From: Oceaniovalibus sp. ACAM 378
GTDB taxonomy: Bacteria > Pseudomonadota > Alphaproteobacteria > Rhodobacterales > Rhodobacteraceae
Assembly (NCBI RefSeq): GCF_008085915.1
Contig: NZ_VSJK01000001.1
Location: 1-64,000, forward strand
Direction: 5' to 3'
Length of the DNA: 64,000 bases
The notes under the pieces were generated by a model, which did no database searches, was not told the DNA's origin, and saw only the letters and a list, made by a program, of their open reading frames with translations. Below, piece by piece: positions 39,582-52,309 of this stretch; the stretch's first letter is position 1, and each line of letters opens with the position of its first letter. The position numbers were made by a program, and so were the translations under genes.

Positions 39582-43043
<3,462 letters not shown>

Positions 43044-43330
43044 GGCGTCTCAGGTAACAGCCCGCCTGCCACAGTCAATCCACAAAGCCGCCCCCGGCGC
43101 ACCATCGGCAGAGGTTCCGTCCGATGAGGCACAGCCCAAAAGCCCGCCGCGCGCTTCGCATCGGCAAGGCCGATCATTCAAGTGCGACGTGATCCGCAAG
43201 GCTTATTGGCTGAACAAGGACCTTCGACGGCCAGAGCCGCAGATCGCAACGCTGATTGACGCCACCGGGCGCAAGCGTCTTGATATCACGCGGATTTGTC
43301 TGAGGCCGCTCGGCCCCTGACTTACCGGTT

Positions 43331-43858
43331 TCAGCCCCCAAGTGGCCCGACGTCAAGGTTCTTGTACATGCCCCACATCGCCGTAAAGAAAATCGAAACA
43401 ATCCCGATCAGCTGCGTCCACAGACGGTGGCGTGTCAGGCGCTTCTGCAATGCCTCGCCCGTGGCGCTCTGATCATCAATCGCCTTGGCCGCTGACACGG
43501 ACAACGCCCAGACCACCGTCAACGGCAATGCCATCAGCACAATCGCCTGAGCGAATTCGACACCGTACCAAAACGCCAGTGTCAGCAGTGCGGTCAACAC
43601 CATCGAAGCGAGCGATATCAGCCCCAGCCCGGACACCCGCGCGATATTTAACAGTCGGTTGACGTTGATTTGCGCCAATGCATCAAGGTCGGTTTCAGCC
43701 TGTCCGCCAAAGCGGCGCGCCCGTGTGACCATGTCGAAAGGCACGCCCAAAACCCAGTGCGATGCGGTGGACCAAACCGTTGCCAGCGCGATCCAGTACC
43801 AAAGATTCGAGAAGGATCGCATGTCGATCAGTTCAAAGACGACCGAGTACCAATTCAC
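43331..43858 (-). CDS. Small polytopic membrane protein, SufBCD-complex-component-like
   Basis: This 175-residue protein has about four hydrophobic segments (near 15-35, 75-97, 102-122 and 150-168). It resembles a Rhodobacteraceae family often labelled component of the SufBCD complex, with YSVVFELIDMRSFSNLWYWIALA and SHWVLGVPFDM. That name is by recollection, and the biochemical role is unproven. I prefer the GTG start at 43856-43858, because GGAG stands six bases upstream. The ATG two codons earlier abuts the GGAG directly. It is divergent from hemB. Confidence 0.65.
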   Translation of the reverse strand: MNWYSVVFELIDMRSFSNLWYWIALATVWSTASHWVLGVPFDMVTRARRFGGQAETDLDALAQINVNRLLNIARVSGLGLISLASMVLTALLTLAFWYGVEFAQAIVLMALPLTVVWALSVSAAKAIDDQSATGEALQKRLTRHRLWTQLIGIVSIFFTAMWGMYKNLDVGPLGG

Positions 43859-44069
43859 CGGCATCTCCTGCTTGAAATTCGCCGCGACACTAGAGGCGCA
43901 ATCCTGCGAATACCAGAGATCAATGACAGACCCGTCTGGCCGCTGCCGCAGCAACCTCCAGCAACTTTGCCCCGAAAGCCTCACATCAGGCCCGCATCAG
44001 AGCAGCATCGGACTTGAGCCGGGGCGACATCCGTGCCACCCAAGGCCGGACACAGCCACGAGATCAGCC

Positions 44070-45062
44070 ATGACCACAGCCGCCTATCCCGCCGCCCGCT
44101 TTCGCCGCCTGAAATCCCATGCCGCCCTGCGTGCGCTGACCGCCGAACATCGTCTGACGGTGCACGATCTGATCTGGCCGGTTTTCCTGCGCGATGGCGA
44201 GGGTGTGCGCGAGGACGTCGCGTCGATGCCCGGCGTTGCCCGCATGTCGGTGGATCTGGTGGTCAAGGCGGCGCGGGATGCGGCGGATCTGGGCATTCCC
44301 GCGATTTGCCTGTTTCCCTATACTGATCCATCGCTGAAAACCCGATTGTGCGAAGAGGCGTGGAACCCCGACAACCTGTCGAACCGTGCGATCCGCGCGA
44401 TCAAGGCGGCCGTGCCGGAAATCGCGGTGATGACCGACGTCGCGCTTGACCCCTATAATATCAACGGCCACGACGGAATTGTGCGCGACGGTGTTATCGT
44501 CAACGACGAATCGGTCGAGGCGCTGGTCAAGATGGCGCTGGCACAGGCTGACGCGGGCGCCGACATTCTTGGCCCCTCCGATATGATGGACGGGCGGATC
44601 GGCGCGATCCGCAACGCGCTTGAACGGGCCGGGCACCAGAACGTCACGATCATGTCCTATGCCGCGAAATACGCCAGCGGGTTTTATGGCCCATTCCGCG
44701 ATGCCGTGGGCGCGTCCGGCGCGCTGACCGGGGACAAGAAGACGTATCAGATGGATCCGGGCAATGTCTCCGAGGCGCTGCGTCTGGTCGAGCGTGATCT
44801 GAGCGAGGGGGCCGACATGGTGATGATAAAGCCCGGCCTGCCCTATCTTGATGTCTGCCGCGCGGTCAAAGACCGGTTTGGCGCGCCGACCTTTGCCTAT
44901 CAGGTCAGCGGCGAATACGCGATGATTCAGGCGGCTGCGGCACAGGGGTGGGTTGACGGGGAACAGGTGATGATCGAATCCCTGACGGCGTTCAAACGTG
45001 CGGGCTGCGACGGTATCCTGACCTATTTCGCACCGGCCATGGCGCGGTTGTTGCCAAGCTGA
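44070..45062 (+). CDS. hemB: Delta-aminolevulinic acid dehydratase (porphobilinogen synthase)
   Basis: This 330-residue enzyme condenses two 5-aminolevulinate molecules to porphobilinogen in tetrapyrrole synthesis. It shows the Schiff-base Lys regions MSYAAKYASGFYGPFRDA and MVMIKPGLPYLD, plus the DVALDPYNINGHDGI metal/lid segment, which lacks the Cys triad of zinc enzymes and so fits a magnesium-type HemB. The ATG at 44070 was chosen for family length. The frame runs far upstream by chance. Confidence 0.95.
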   Translation: MTTAAYPAARFRRLKSHAALRALTAEHRLTVHDLIWPVFLRDGEGVREDVASMPGVARMSVDLVVKAARDAADLGIPAICLFPYTDPSLKTRLCEEAWNPDNLSNRAIRAIKAAVPEIAVMTDVALDPYNINGHDGIVRDGVIVNDESVEALVKMALAQADAGADILGPSDMMDGRIGAIRNALERAGHQNVTIMSYAAKYASGFYGPFRDAVGASGALTGDKKTYQMDPGNVSEALRLVERDLSEGADMVMIKPGLPYLDVCRAVKDRFGAPTFAYQVSGEYAMIQAAAAQGWVDGEQVMIESLTAFKRAGCDGILTYFAPAMARLLPS

Positions 45063-45079
45063 AGCCTGCGATCAGCACA

Positions 45080-45097
45080 ATGGCCCTGCCCGGCCAT
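45080..45097 (+). terminator. Short hairpin after hemB
   Basis: ATGGCC-CTGCCC-GGCCAT forms a 6-bp stem 17 bases after the hemB stop. It lacks a U-run, so a terminator role is weakly supported. The convergent Hint-domain gene ends at 45161. Confidence 0.3.
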
Positions 45098-45160
45098 AAG
45101 CAACATCCGACTTTGCTGACCAGTCCCCGGTCGGCGGATGACGCAAAGAAGCCCGCGGAT

Positions 45161-45847
45161 TCATCCGATCTGCCTGACGTCTGGCAACGTCACCTCTCCC
45201 TGCGCCACCGCTTCGGCAAGTTCAGTGCGCGACAAAACCCGCAGCACGGGTGAGTCATAGCCGTCTGCGGACCCCCAGATGCCGATCAGCCCGCGCAATG
45301 CCGATTGTTCAGCCACAGCCAACCGCGAGAGAGCCGCGTGATCGGGGAAGAAACTTTCCAGAGCGACGCCATTGGCCGTGATGATCGCATGCTTTTGCAG
45401 CAGGATCAGATGATGGACGATGTCCGCAGGCGCCGGCACAATCCGGGCAATTGCGGTTTCATGGGCCAGATGCCGCGCGCGGACCAACACCCTTTCTCCC
45501 GATTTCAGGACAAGCACCAGACACCGGCGCGGCGCCAGGAACAGATCCGCACTGCGGCCAGCAATGCGGATACAGCCCTGCAGATGACCGGAGGTCGGAA
45601 GATTCACTCCAACAGTTTGACTATGTACCGGGCCGGACTCCGTTCCCTCTGTCGCGGTTGAATGCACCCGTTCGATACCGTGCCAGATCACCGGCAGGGG
45701 TGGCCCGCCCTGAACCGATACGGGATCGCCGGGGCGCAAATGATCGATCCGCCGCCGCCCCCCGGGAACGTCGATCATCATCCGCCAACCCGCAGTCGGC
45801 GCGACAGGCAGAGGGTCCGACGACAGAGAATCACTAGTATCCGACAT
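45161..45847 (-). CDS. Hint-domain protein
   Basis: This 228-residue protein contains a Hint (hedgehog/intein-like) domain of the Rhodobacterales type: GGRRRIDHLRPGDPVSV near the start, then PVIWHGIERV, LFLAPRRCLVL and a His in VHHLILLQKHAIITANGVALESF. The free-standing family is frequent in marine alphaproteobacteria, often near secreted repeat proteins, and its role is unknown. No signal peptide or catalytic N-terminal Cys is seen, so self-splicing is unlikely. The start is uncertain: ATGs at 45895 and here are both weakly supported. Confidence 0.75.
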   Translation of the reverse strand: MSDTSDSLSSDPLPVAPTAGWRMMIDVPGGRRRIDHLRPGDPVSVQGGPPLPVIWHGIERVHSTATEGTESGPVHSQTVGVNLPTSGHLQGCIRIAGRSADLFLAPRRCLVLVLKSGERVLVRARHLAHETAIARIVPAPADIVHHLILLQKHAIITANGVALESFFPDHAALSRLAVAEQSALRGLIGIWGSADGYDSPVLRVLSRTELAEAVAQGEVTLPDVRQIG

Positions 45848-46078
45848 GGTACAGCCCAGTTGCAGGACCGAACCGTTTCGCCCCGGGCCAAGCATTGCAG
45901 AGTTTCCTGACCACTTGGTTACTGCAAATGCGAATTCACTCCCGCCCGGTATTTCGGCAATTTCCCGCCCGTGCGGGATGATTCCGTGACATTGCACCGA
46001 TATCTGCATATAAATGCGCACGAACGGTCGGGACAGACCGTCATTCGAGGTAAACCGGCAGTAAAAGGGTCACATCCC

Positions 46079-46639
46079 ATGAAAATATATTCCCGCCGCA
46101 TGGTTCTTGCGGGCGTGGCGTCGGGCGCCGCTCTGACGGCGGCCTGTTCGAACGGTCTGAACAGTCGCGGCCCCGCAACAATCGATGCGCGCGTTTCGAG
46201 TTCGCTCGAACATCTCTACCGCACCTATCCGGCGACGCAGGATCTGCGCGACAAGGCGGCGGGCGTTCTGGTGATGCCGCTGGTCACCGAGGCCGGTTTT
46301 GGAATTGGCGGCTCTTACGGGCGCGGTGCCTTGCAAGTGGCGGGATCGACCATCGACTATTACTCGGCCACTCAGGCCAGCGTCGGATTTCAGATCGGCG
46401 CACAGCAATATGCCCATGTGTTGTTCTTCATGACCAACGATTCGCTGTATAATTTCCGCAACTCGCCCGGATGGTCGGCAGGTGCAGATGTGCAATATGC
46501 GGTGAATGATCAGGCGGGCAACCTGTCTGCCGACACCACCACATCTCTTGCGCCAGTGATCGCGGTGATCTTCGGACAAGCCGGACTGATTGCCGGAGCG
46601 ACCGTTAAAGGCACCAAATACAGCCGTATCATTCCCTGA
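46079..46639 (+). CDS. YSC84/SYLF-domain lipoprotein
   Basis: This is a 186-residue protein with a twin-arginine-like lipoprotein signal (SRRMVLAGVASG, lipobox LTAAC, Cys23) and a SYLF/YSC84 domain: KAAGVLVMPLVTEAGFGIGGSYGRGAL and the C-terminal AGLIAGATVKGTKYSRI. SYLF domains bind lipids. In bacteria such lipoproteins are common, and their function is not settled. The ATG follows AAGGGTCACATCCC. It is divergent from the Hint-domain gene. Confidence 0.87.
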   Translation: MKIYSRRMVLAGVASGAALTAACSNGLNSRGPATIDARVSSSLEHLYRTYPATQDLRDKAAGVLVMPLVTEAGFGIGGSYGRGALQVAGSTIDYYSATQASVGFQIGAQQYAHVLFFMTNDSLYNFRNSPGWSAGADVQYAVNDQAGNLSADTTTSLAPVIAVIFGQAGLIAGATVKGTKYSRIIP

Positions 46640-46759
46640 ACCGGGCTTCGGCGGCACGTCAGGCGATTGCGGCTGTTTCGCCCCGTTAATCGACCACTTT
46701 CATTGACTGCGACAGCGCTCTAGGGTCGGGCAAAATCCTGCCCGACCGGAGCTTGCCAG

Positions 46760-47938
46760 ATGACACTGATCCTGAACCCGAATATGGCCGCCACCTTTCC
46801 GCCTCCGGTGATGGAGGCGCGGCGATGGCTGGACGGCGTTGAATTCCCCCCCGATCGCCCGATGATCAACGTCTCGCAGGCGGCCCCCACGGCCCCGCCC
46901 ACCGCCGAGATGCGCGCCGCCATGGCCGACATGATCGTCAACCTGCCCGAAACACACCTGTACGGCCCGGTTCTGGGCCTGCCGGCATTGCGCGATGCCG
47001 TGGCGAAGGAATGGACCTCGGCCTATGGCGGCAAGATCGCACCCGCACAGGTGGCCATCACTTCGGGCTGCAATCAGGCATTCGCGGCGATCATTTCAAC
47101 GCTCGCCGCCACCGGCGACGAGGTGATCCTGCCAACGCCTTGGTATTTCAACCACAAGATGTGGCTGGACATGAACGGTATCGGCGCCGTGCCGCTGCCC
47201 ACGGGTGACGGGTTGATCCCCGATGCCGAGTCTTGCGCGGCGCTGATCACTCCACGCACACGGGCCATTGTTCTGGTCACGCCGAACAACCCGGGCGGGG
47301 CGGAATACCCGGCTGAAACGCTCCGCGCCTTTGCCACGCTGGCCCGGTCGCGCGGTCTGTCGCTGATCGTCGATGAAACCTATCGCGATTTCGATTCCCG
47401 CAGCGGTGCGCCCCACGATCTGTTTACCGATCCCGACTGGGACGAGGTTCTGATCCAGCTCTATTCGTTCTCCAAGGCCTATCGCCTGACCGGACATAGG
47501 GTGGGCGCGGTGACCGCATCCCCCGCGCGTCTGGCCGAGGTCGAAAAGTTTCTAGATTCGGTCACGATCTGCCCGAACCAGTTGGGCCAGCATGCAGCAC
47601 TGTGGGGCATGACAAATCTGCGCCAGTGGCTTGCAGGCGAACGGGACGAGATACTGGACCGGCGCGCGGCCATCGAACAGGGGTTTCCTGCGCTTGAGGG
47701 TTGGCGTTTGCTGGGGTGCGGTGCCTTTTTTGCCTATGTCGAACACCCGTTCGATCTGACCTCGGACGTGTTGGCGCAGCGACTGGTAAAGGACGCCGGG
47801 GTGCTGTTGCTGCCCGGAACGATGTTCACCCCCAAGGGCGATGCCGACGGGGCGCGGCAATTGCGGATTGCGTTTGCCAATATCGACCGGGCCGGGATCG
47901 GAACTCTGTTCGATCGGCTAAAGACAGTGAAGTACTGA
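46760..47938 (+). CDS. Class I/II PLP aminotransferase
   Basis: This 392-residue fold-type I aminotransferase has cofactor residues visible as NNPGG (about 177-181), VDETYRDF (Asp/Tyr ring contacts) and SFSKAYRLTGHRVG (Schiff-base Lys and phosphate-binding Arg). It ends IAFANIDRAGIGTLFDRL. It should transfer an amino group between an amino acid and a 2-oxo acid, substrate not predictable from sequence. The ATG follows GGAGCTTGCCAG. It is a single gene with a hairpin terminator. Confidence 0.9.
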   Translation: MTLILNPNMAATFPPPVMEARRWLDGVEFPPDRPMINVSQAAPTAPPTAEMRAAMADMIVNLPETHLYGPVLGLPALRDAVAKEWTSAYGGKIAPAQVAITSGCNQAFAAIISTLAATGDEVILPTPWYFNHKMWLDMNGIGAVPLPTGDGLIPDAESCAALITPRTRAIVLVTPNNPGGAEYPAETLRAFATLARSRGLSLIVDETYRDFDSRSGAPHDLFTDPDWDEVLIQLYSFSKAYRLTGHRVGAVTASPARLAEVEKFLDSVTICPNQLGQHAALWGMTNLRQWLAGERDEILDRRAAIEQGFPALEGWRLLGCGAFFAYVEHPFDLTSDVLAQRLVKDAGVLLLPGTMFTPKGDADGARQLRIAFANIDRAGIGTLFDRLKTVKY

Positions 47939-47946
47939 GACCGGTC

Positions 47947-47978
47947 AGGGGCGCGGCAATCACCGCATACGCGCCCCT
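47947..47978 (+). terminator. Hairpin terminator after the aminotransferase
   Basis: AGGGGCGCG pairs perfectly with CGCGCCCCT around a 14-base loop, nine bases after the aminotransferase stop. The downstream bases TTCGGAATAATT are only moderately U-rich. Confidence 0.6.
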
Positions 47979-48108
47979 TCGGAATAATTGACCACCAAAG
48001 AGGTCCGGGTTGATCGGTGAAAGGCGCACAGGCGCTTGCCCGTTCGCGCGTCCTGTCATAGGGATGGCAACGCCCCGATCCGGCGGGGTGAACAGAACGG
48101 GGGGCCCC

Positions 48109-49959
48109 ATGGCCAAACGCGGTAAAGGCATGTTTTCCAACATCGCGGTGGGGGCGATCCTGCTGTTGCTTGTCGTTGCGCTGGCAGGGTTCGGCGCAGG
48201 CGGGTTCGGCGGACAGATCCGCACCATCGGCAGCGTCGGCGACACCGAGATCAGCATCGACCGGTATTCCCGCGCGCTGCAACAAGAATTGCGGACCCTT
48301 GAGGCGCAGACCGGACAACGGTTTACCTTCGCACAGATGCAGTCCTTCGGGCTGGACCAGGCCGTATTGCAACAGGTGGTGGCCACCGTCGCGCTGGAAA
48401 ACGAGGCAGACCGGCTGGGCCTGTCGGTCGGTGACGAAGCCGTGCGCCGCGAAGTTCTGCGGGTGCCCGCATTTCAGGGTCTGTCCGGAGAGTTCGACCG
48501 GGAATCCTATGAATTTGCGCTGCGTCAGAACGGCCAGACGATCGCCGAGTTCGAGACGACAATCCGCGCCGAAACCGCACGCACCCTGTTGCAGGGCGCG
48601 GTGGTGGCCGGGATCGAAACTCCGGCCGAGTTCACCGACACCCTCTACGCCTATGCCCGCGAAAGCCGCGATTTCACCTATGTCATGTTCGGCCCCGAAG
48701 ATCTGACGACGCCCCTGCCCGCGCCCGACGACGCGGCGCTCAAGGCGTTCTATGCCGACAACCCCGAAATGTTCACCCTGCCCGAACGGCGGCGCGTCAC
48801 CTATGCTTGGGTCACGCCCACCATGATGGCCGATATGGTCGAGATCGACGAGAAAGCCCTGCGCGCCCTCTATGACGAACGGATCGATGAATTCGTTCAG
48901 CCCGAGCGGCGGCTGGTCGAACGTCTGGTGTTTGGAACGCAAGAGGATGCCGAGGCGGCACTGGCGCGGCTGAATGACGGCGCTGTGAGCTTTGACGATC
49001 TGGTGACCGAACGCGGTCTCAAACCAGCCGATATCGATCTGGGTGATCTGTCGCGCGCACAGCTTGGCTCGGCGGCGGATGCGGTGTTCGCGCTTGACGA
49101 ACCCGGTGTTGCCGGTCCGGCCGACACAGATCTGGGCCCGGCGCTGTTCCGGGTGAATGCCATACTGGCGGCGCAAGAAGTCACCTATGAGGAAGCCCGC
49201 GACGATCTGTTGATCGAATTCGCCGACGGTGCCGCCCGCCGCGAGGTGCAGGCGCAGATTGATCCGGTTGACGATCTGCTGGCCGGAGGCGCGACACTGG
49301 AACAGGTGGCGCAGGACACACCGCTGGAGCTGGGCGAAGTTCTGTTGTCGGATGCCAGCGAAGAACCCATCGCCGGTTATCTCGCGTTCCGCACGGCGGC
49401 CACCGCTGCTGCGATCGGTGATTTCCCCGAGGTGACCGATCTGGACGATGGCGGCATCTTTGCATTGCGGCTGGACGAAATCGTACCGCCCACCCTGCAA
49501 CCGTTCGACGAGGTAAAGGTGCAGGTGATCCAAGGCTGGGAGGACGCCGAGACTGCAAAGGCGCTGACCGCTCAGGCCGAGGCATTGAAAACCGCAGTGG
49601 AGGGTGGCGAAGGAATGTTTGCCGGTACCGTCGCGCCAGAAACCCATACCGATGCCCTGCGTGACACCTTCATCGAGGACACGCCCGAGGCGCTGGTCAC
49701 CACCGTCTTCGACATGGAACCGGGCGAGGCCCGGGTGATCGAAGACGAAACCGGCGCGGTGCTTGTCCGGCTTGACGCGGTGACAGCCCCCGACATCGAG
49801 TCCTCCGAAGCGGTCACGATCCGCGCCGGGTTTGCGACCCAGACGGCGCAAAGCTATGCTCAGGACATGGTCGATGCCTTCACCATCGCCATTCAGGGGC
49901 AAGCCGGAATCGAAATGAACCAGACCGCAATCAACGCGGTTCACGCACAATTCCCCTGA
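48109..49959 (+). CDS. PpiD-like periplasmic peptidyl-prolyl isomerase/foldase
   Basis: This 616-residue protein has one N-terminal membrane helix (about 10-32, AVGAILLLLVVALAGFGAGG), a SurA-N-like chaperone domain (about 45-165) and a parvulin-type region (about 240-370), followed by a C-terminal helical part. Inner-membrane PpiD foldases have this plan and help newly exported proteins fold. The parvulin core is diverged, so isomerase activity is uncertain. The ATG follows ACGGGGGG. It lies 11 bases before trpE, an arrangement common in this group. Confidence 0.88.
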   Translation: MAKRGKGMFSNIAVGAILLLLVVALAGFGAGGFGGQIRTIGSVGDTEISIDRYSRALQQELRTLEAQTGQRFTFAQMQSFGLDQAVLQQVVATVALENEADRLGLSVGDEAVRREVLRVPAFQGLSGEFDRESYEFALRQNGQTIAEFETTIRAETARTLLQGAVVAGIETPAEFTDTLYAYARESRDFTYVMFGPEDLTTPLPAPDDAALKAFYADNPEMFTLPERRRVTYAWVTPTMMADMVEIDEKALRALYDERIDEFVQPERRLVERLVFGTQEDAEAALARLNDGAVSFDDLVTERGLKPADIDLGDLSRAQLGSAADAVFALDEPGVAGPADTDLGPALFRVNAILAAQEVTYEEARDDLLIEFADGAARREVQAQIDPVDDLLAGGATLEQVAQDTPLELGEVLLSDASEEPIAGYLAFRTAATAAAIGDFPEVTDLDDGGIFALRLDEIVPPTLQPFDEVKVQVIQGWEDAETAKALTAQAEALKTAVEGGEGMFAGTVAPETHTDALRDTFIEDTPEALVTTVFDMEPGEARVIEDETGAVLVRLDAVTAPDIESSEAVTIRAGFATQTAQSYAQDMVDAFTIAIQGQAGIEMNQTAINAVHAQFP

Positions 49960-49970
49960 GGCCATCCACC

Positions 49971-51482
49971 ATGCAGCTTTCGCCCAGTTACGAAGATTTT
50001 GCCAAGGCATATGAGGCCGGAGAGAATCAGGTGGTGCATGCGCTCCTTGCCGCCGATCTCGACACGCCGGTTTCGCTGATGCTGAAGCTGGGCGAGGCAA
50101 AGAAGGACAGCTTCCTGCTGGAATCTGTTACGGGCGGCGAAGTGCGCGGACGCTATTCGATCATCGGGTTGAAACCGGATCTGATCTGGGAATGTCACGG
50201 AACGACCAGCCGGATCAATCGCTCGGCGCGGTTCGATCCCGATGGCTGGACCCCCTGCGACGGTGATCCGCTGACCGCGCTGCGTTCTTTGATCGCGGAA
50301 TCGCGAATCGCTCTGCCTGAATCCCTGCCCGCCTCGGCTGCCGGGCTGTTCGGGTATCTCGGATACGACATGATCCGACTGGTCGAACACCTGCCCAATG
50401 TGAACCCCGATCCGCTGAACCTGCCCGATGCGGTAATGCTGCGCCCTTCGGTCGTGGCCGTTCTGGACGGGGTCAAAGGCGAGGTGACGGTGGTTTCGCC
50501 TGCCTGGGCCGGTGGCGGTCTGTCGGCCCGCGCCGCCTATGCGCAGGCGGCCGAGCGGGTGATGGATGCGATCCGCGATCTGGAGCGCAGTCCGCGCGGC
50601 GAATCCCGCGATTTCGGCGAAGAGCTGGCCGCACCGGAACTGACATCGAACTTTACCCATGCGGGATATCTGGCGGCGGTCGAAAAGGCCAAAGAGTATG
50701 TGCGGCAAGGCGACATCTTTCAGGTGGTGCCGTCACAGCGGTGGTCGGTGCCTTTCACCCTGCCACCCTTTGCGCTTTATCGGTCGTTGCGACGCACCAA
50801 CCCTTCGCCGTTCATGTTCCACTTCAACTTTGGCGATTTTCAGGTGATCGGCGCATCGCCCGAGATTCTGGTGCGGGTGTTCGATGGCGAAGTCACCATT
50901 CGACCCATCGCCGGAACCCGTCCGCGCGGTGCCACCCCGGAAGAAGACCGCGCCTATGAGGCCGATCTGCTATCCGACGAAAAGGAACGCGCCGAACATC
51001 TGATGTTGCTTGATCTCGGGCGCAACGATGTGGGCCGTGTCGCCAAGATCGGCACTGTCCGGCCTACGGAACAGTTCATCGTCGAGAAATACAGCCACGT
51101 CATGCACATCGTTTCCAACGTGGTGGGCGAACTGGCACCCGAGCATGACGCGCTGTCAGCACTTCTCGCCGGGCTGCCAGCCGGGACGGTTTCCGGCGCG
51201 CCCAAGGTGCGGGCGATGGAGATCATCGACGAGCTGGAGCCAGAAAAGCGCGGCGTCTATGCGGGCGGCGTCGGATATTTCAGCGCCGGGGGCGACATGG
51301 ACATGTGCATCGCCCTGCGCACAGCGGTGCTGAAGGACGAAATCCTGTACATTCAGGCCGGTGGCGGCGTGGTTTACGACAGCGACCCCGAGTCCGAATA
51401 TGTCGAAACCGTCAACAAATCGAATGCCATCCGGCGCGCAGCAGAAGATGCCGGGCGCTTTGCGGGCAATTCGAACGGCTGA
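49971..51482 (+). CDS. trpE: Anthranilate synthase component I
   Basis: This 503-residue chorismate-using enzyme shows the TrpE N-terminal inhibitor-site segment LLESVTGGEVRGRYSIIG and the catalytic blocks VVPSQRWSVPF, SPEILVR, PIAGTRPRG, ERAEHLMLLDLGRNDVGRV, KYSHVMHIVSNV and GTVSGAPKVRAMEIIDE. It makes anthranilate with the glutaminase TrpG, which is not in this window. Co-transcription with the PpiD-like gene is likely because of the 11-base gap. The active-site residues are complete. Confidence 0.96.
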   Translation: MQLSPSYEDFAKAYEAGENQVVHALLAADLDTPVSLMLKLGEAKKDSFLLESVTGGEVRGRYSIIGLKPDLIWECHGTTSRINRSARFDPDGWTPCDGDPLTALRSLIAESRIALPESLPASAAGLFGYLGYDMIRLVEHLPNVNPDPLNLPDAVMLRPSVVAVLDGVKGEVTVVSPAWAGGGLSARAAYAQAAERVMDAIRDLERSPRGESRDFGEELAAPELTSNFTHAGYLAAVEKAKEYVRQGDIFQVVPSQRWSVPFTLPPFALYRSLRRTNPSPFMFHFNFGDFQVIGASPEILVRVFDGEVTIRPIAGTRPRGATPEEDRAYEADLLSDEKERAEHLMLLDLGRNDVGRVAKIGTVRPTEQFIVEKYSHVMHIVSNVVGELAPEHDALSALLAGLPAGTVSGAPKVRAMEIIDELEPEKRGVYAGGVGYFSAGGDMDMCIALRTAVLKDEILYIQAGGGVVYDSDPESEYVETVNKSNAIRRAAEDAGRFAGNSNG

Positions 51483-51699
51483 CCGGAGCGGGGCTTGCGA
51501 GGGCGGCGGATCACGCGCCCCGGCAAGCCCTGACATCGCACCGGCGGAAACTTTGTCGCAATATGTGTCAACAGCCCCGGCGGCGACATTCGGCGACAAT
51601 GCCCGGATCGCGCTGACGGCCATTCCCTGCGATCACAGTCTGGATCAGTTTCGTCGAAACAATCTCGTTTCCCGGAACAATCAGGAAAAGGACTGAAAA

Positions 51700-52248
51700 A
51701 TGACCAGCAGTAAAATCCTGCCCGCAGCGGCTCTCGTTTCAATCATTTTCGGGTCGGGCGCCATGGTCGCCACTGCCCAGACTGCGCCCGTTGCAGAACC
51801 CGGTGCCACAGAGGCGCCGATGAACAAGGTCCACGCAAAGGGCGACCGGGGTGATCACGCCGCAAAGGGCGATCGGGGTGATCGCGCCGGAAAGCACCAT
51901 CGTGGCCAGCGAATGATGGGCGGATTCGGGGGCCACGAAGGCCTTGGCGCACTGTTTGCCGAGGTTGATGCAGACGATGACGGAACAGTGACCCGGGCCG
52001 AAATCGACAGCTATCTCGCGGGCAAGATCACCGGTGCCGACGCTTCGGGCGACGGCGCGCTGACCATCGAAGAATTCGATACCCTGTACCGCGAATTCAC
52101 CCGCACGCGGATGGTGCGGGCGTTCCAGCGGCTTGATGCTGATGGCAATGGCCAGATCGATGCCGCGGAAGTCGACACCAACCTGAACAACATCGTGGAT
52201 CGTATGGACCGCGACGGCGACGGTGCCCTGACCCTCAAGAAGCGCTGA
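51700..52248 (+). CDS. Secreted EF-hand calcium-binding protein
   Basis: This 182-residue protein has a Sec signal (cut near TAQTA), a Gly/Asp/Lys/Arg-rich stretch with two copies of AKGDRGD, and four EF-hand loops: DADDDGTVTRAE, DASGDGALTIEE, DADGNGQIDAAE and DRDGDGALT. It should bind calcium in the periplasm or outside. Such EF-hand proteins are frequent in marine alphaproteobacteria, usually without a known partner. The ATG follows AGGAAAAGGACTGAAAA. Confidence 0.9.
   Translation: MTSSKILPAAALVSIIFGSGAMVATAQTAPVAEPGATEAPMNKVHAKGDRGDHAAKGDRGDRAGKHHRGQRMMGGFGGHEGLGALFAEVDADDDGTVTRAEIDSYLAGKITGADASGDGALTIEEFDTLYREFTRTRMVRAFQRLDADGNGQIDAAEVDTNLNNIVDRMDRDGDGALTLKKR
51835..51888 (+). repeat. 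Two tandem 27-bp coding repeats
   Basis: Units at 51835-51861 and 51862-51888 encode AKGDRGDHA and AKGDRGDRA and differ at two bases. The near-identity points to a recent in-frame duplication in the linker between the signal peptide and the EF hands. Confidence 0.8.
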
Positions 52249-52254
52249 AGGCAG

Positions 52255-52286
52255 GGCTGCGGGCGGAAATCGCACCGCCCGCAGCC
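52255..52286. terminator. Bidirectional hairpin terminator
   Basis: A perfect 12-bp stem (GGCTGCGGGCGG with CCGCCCGCAGCC) and an eight-base loop lie six bases after the EF-hand gene and 23 bases beyond the end of the convergent cellulose-cluster gene. It has no strong U-run on either side, but position and stem strength support a shared terminator. Confidence 0.7.
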
Positions 52287-52309
52287 ATCCATCACCAGAG
52301 CGCCCGCAA

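Noticed and set aside
43044-43330. Possible small plus-strand gene between mfd and the membrane protein gene
   Set aside because: The open frame starts inside mfd antisense, has no ribosome site in the gap and no recognisable motif. I see nothing else in this 287-base gap.
47734-50100. 788-codon open frame opposite the PpiD-like gene and neighbours
   Set aside because: It covers parts of three clearly coding genes on the other strand and has no recognisable domain.
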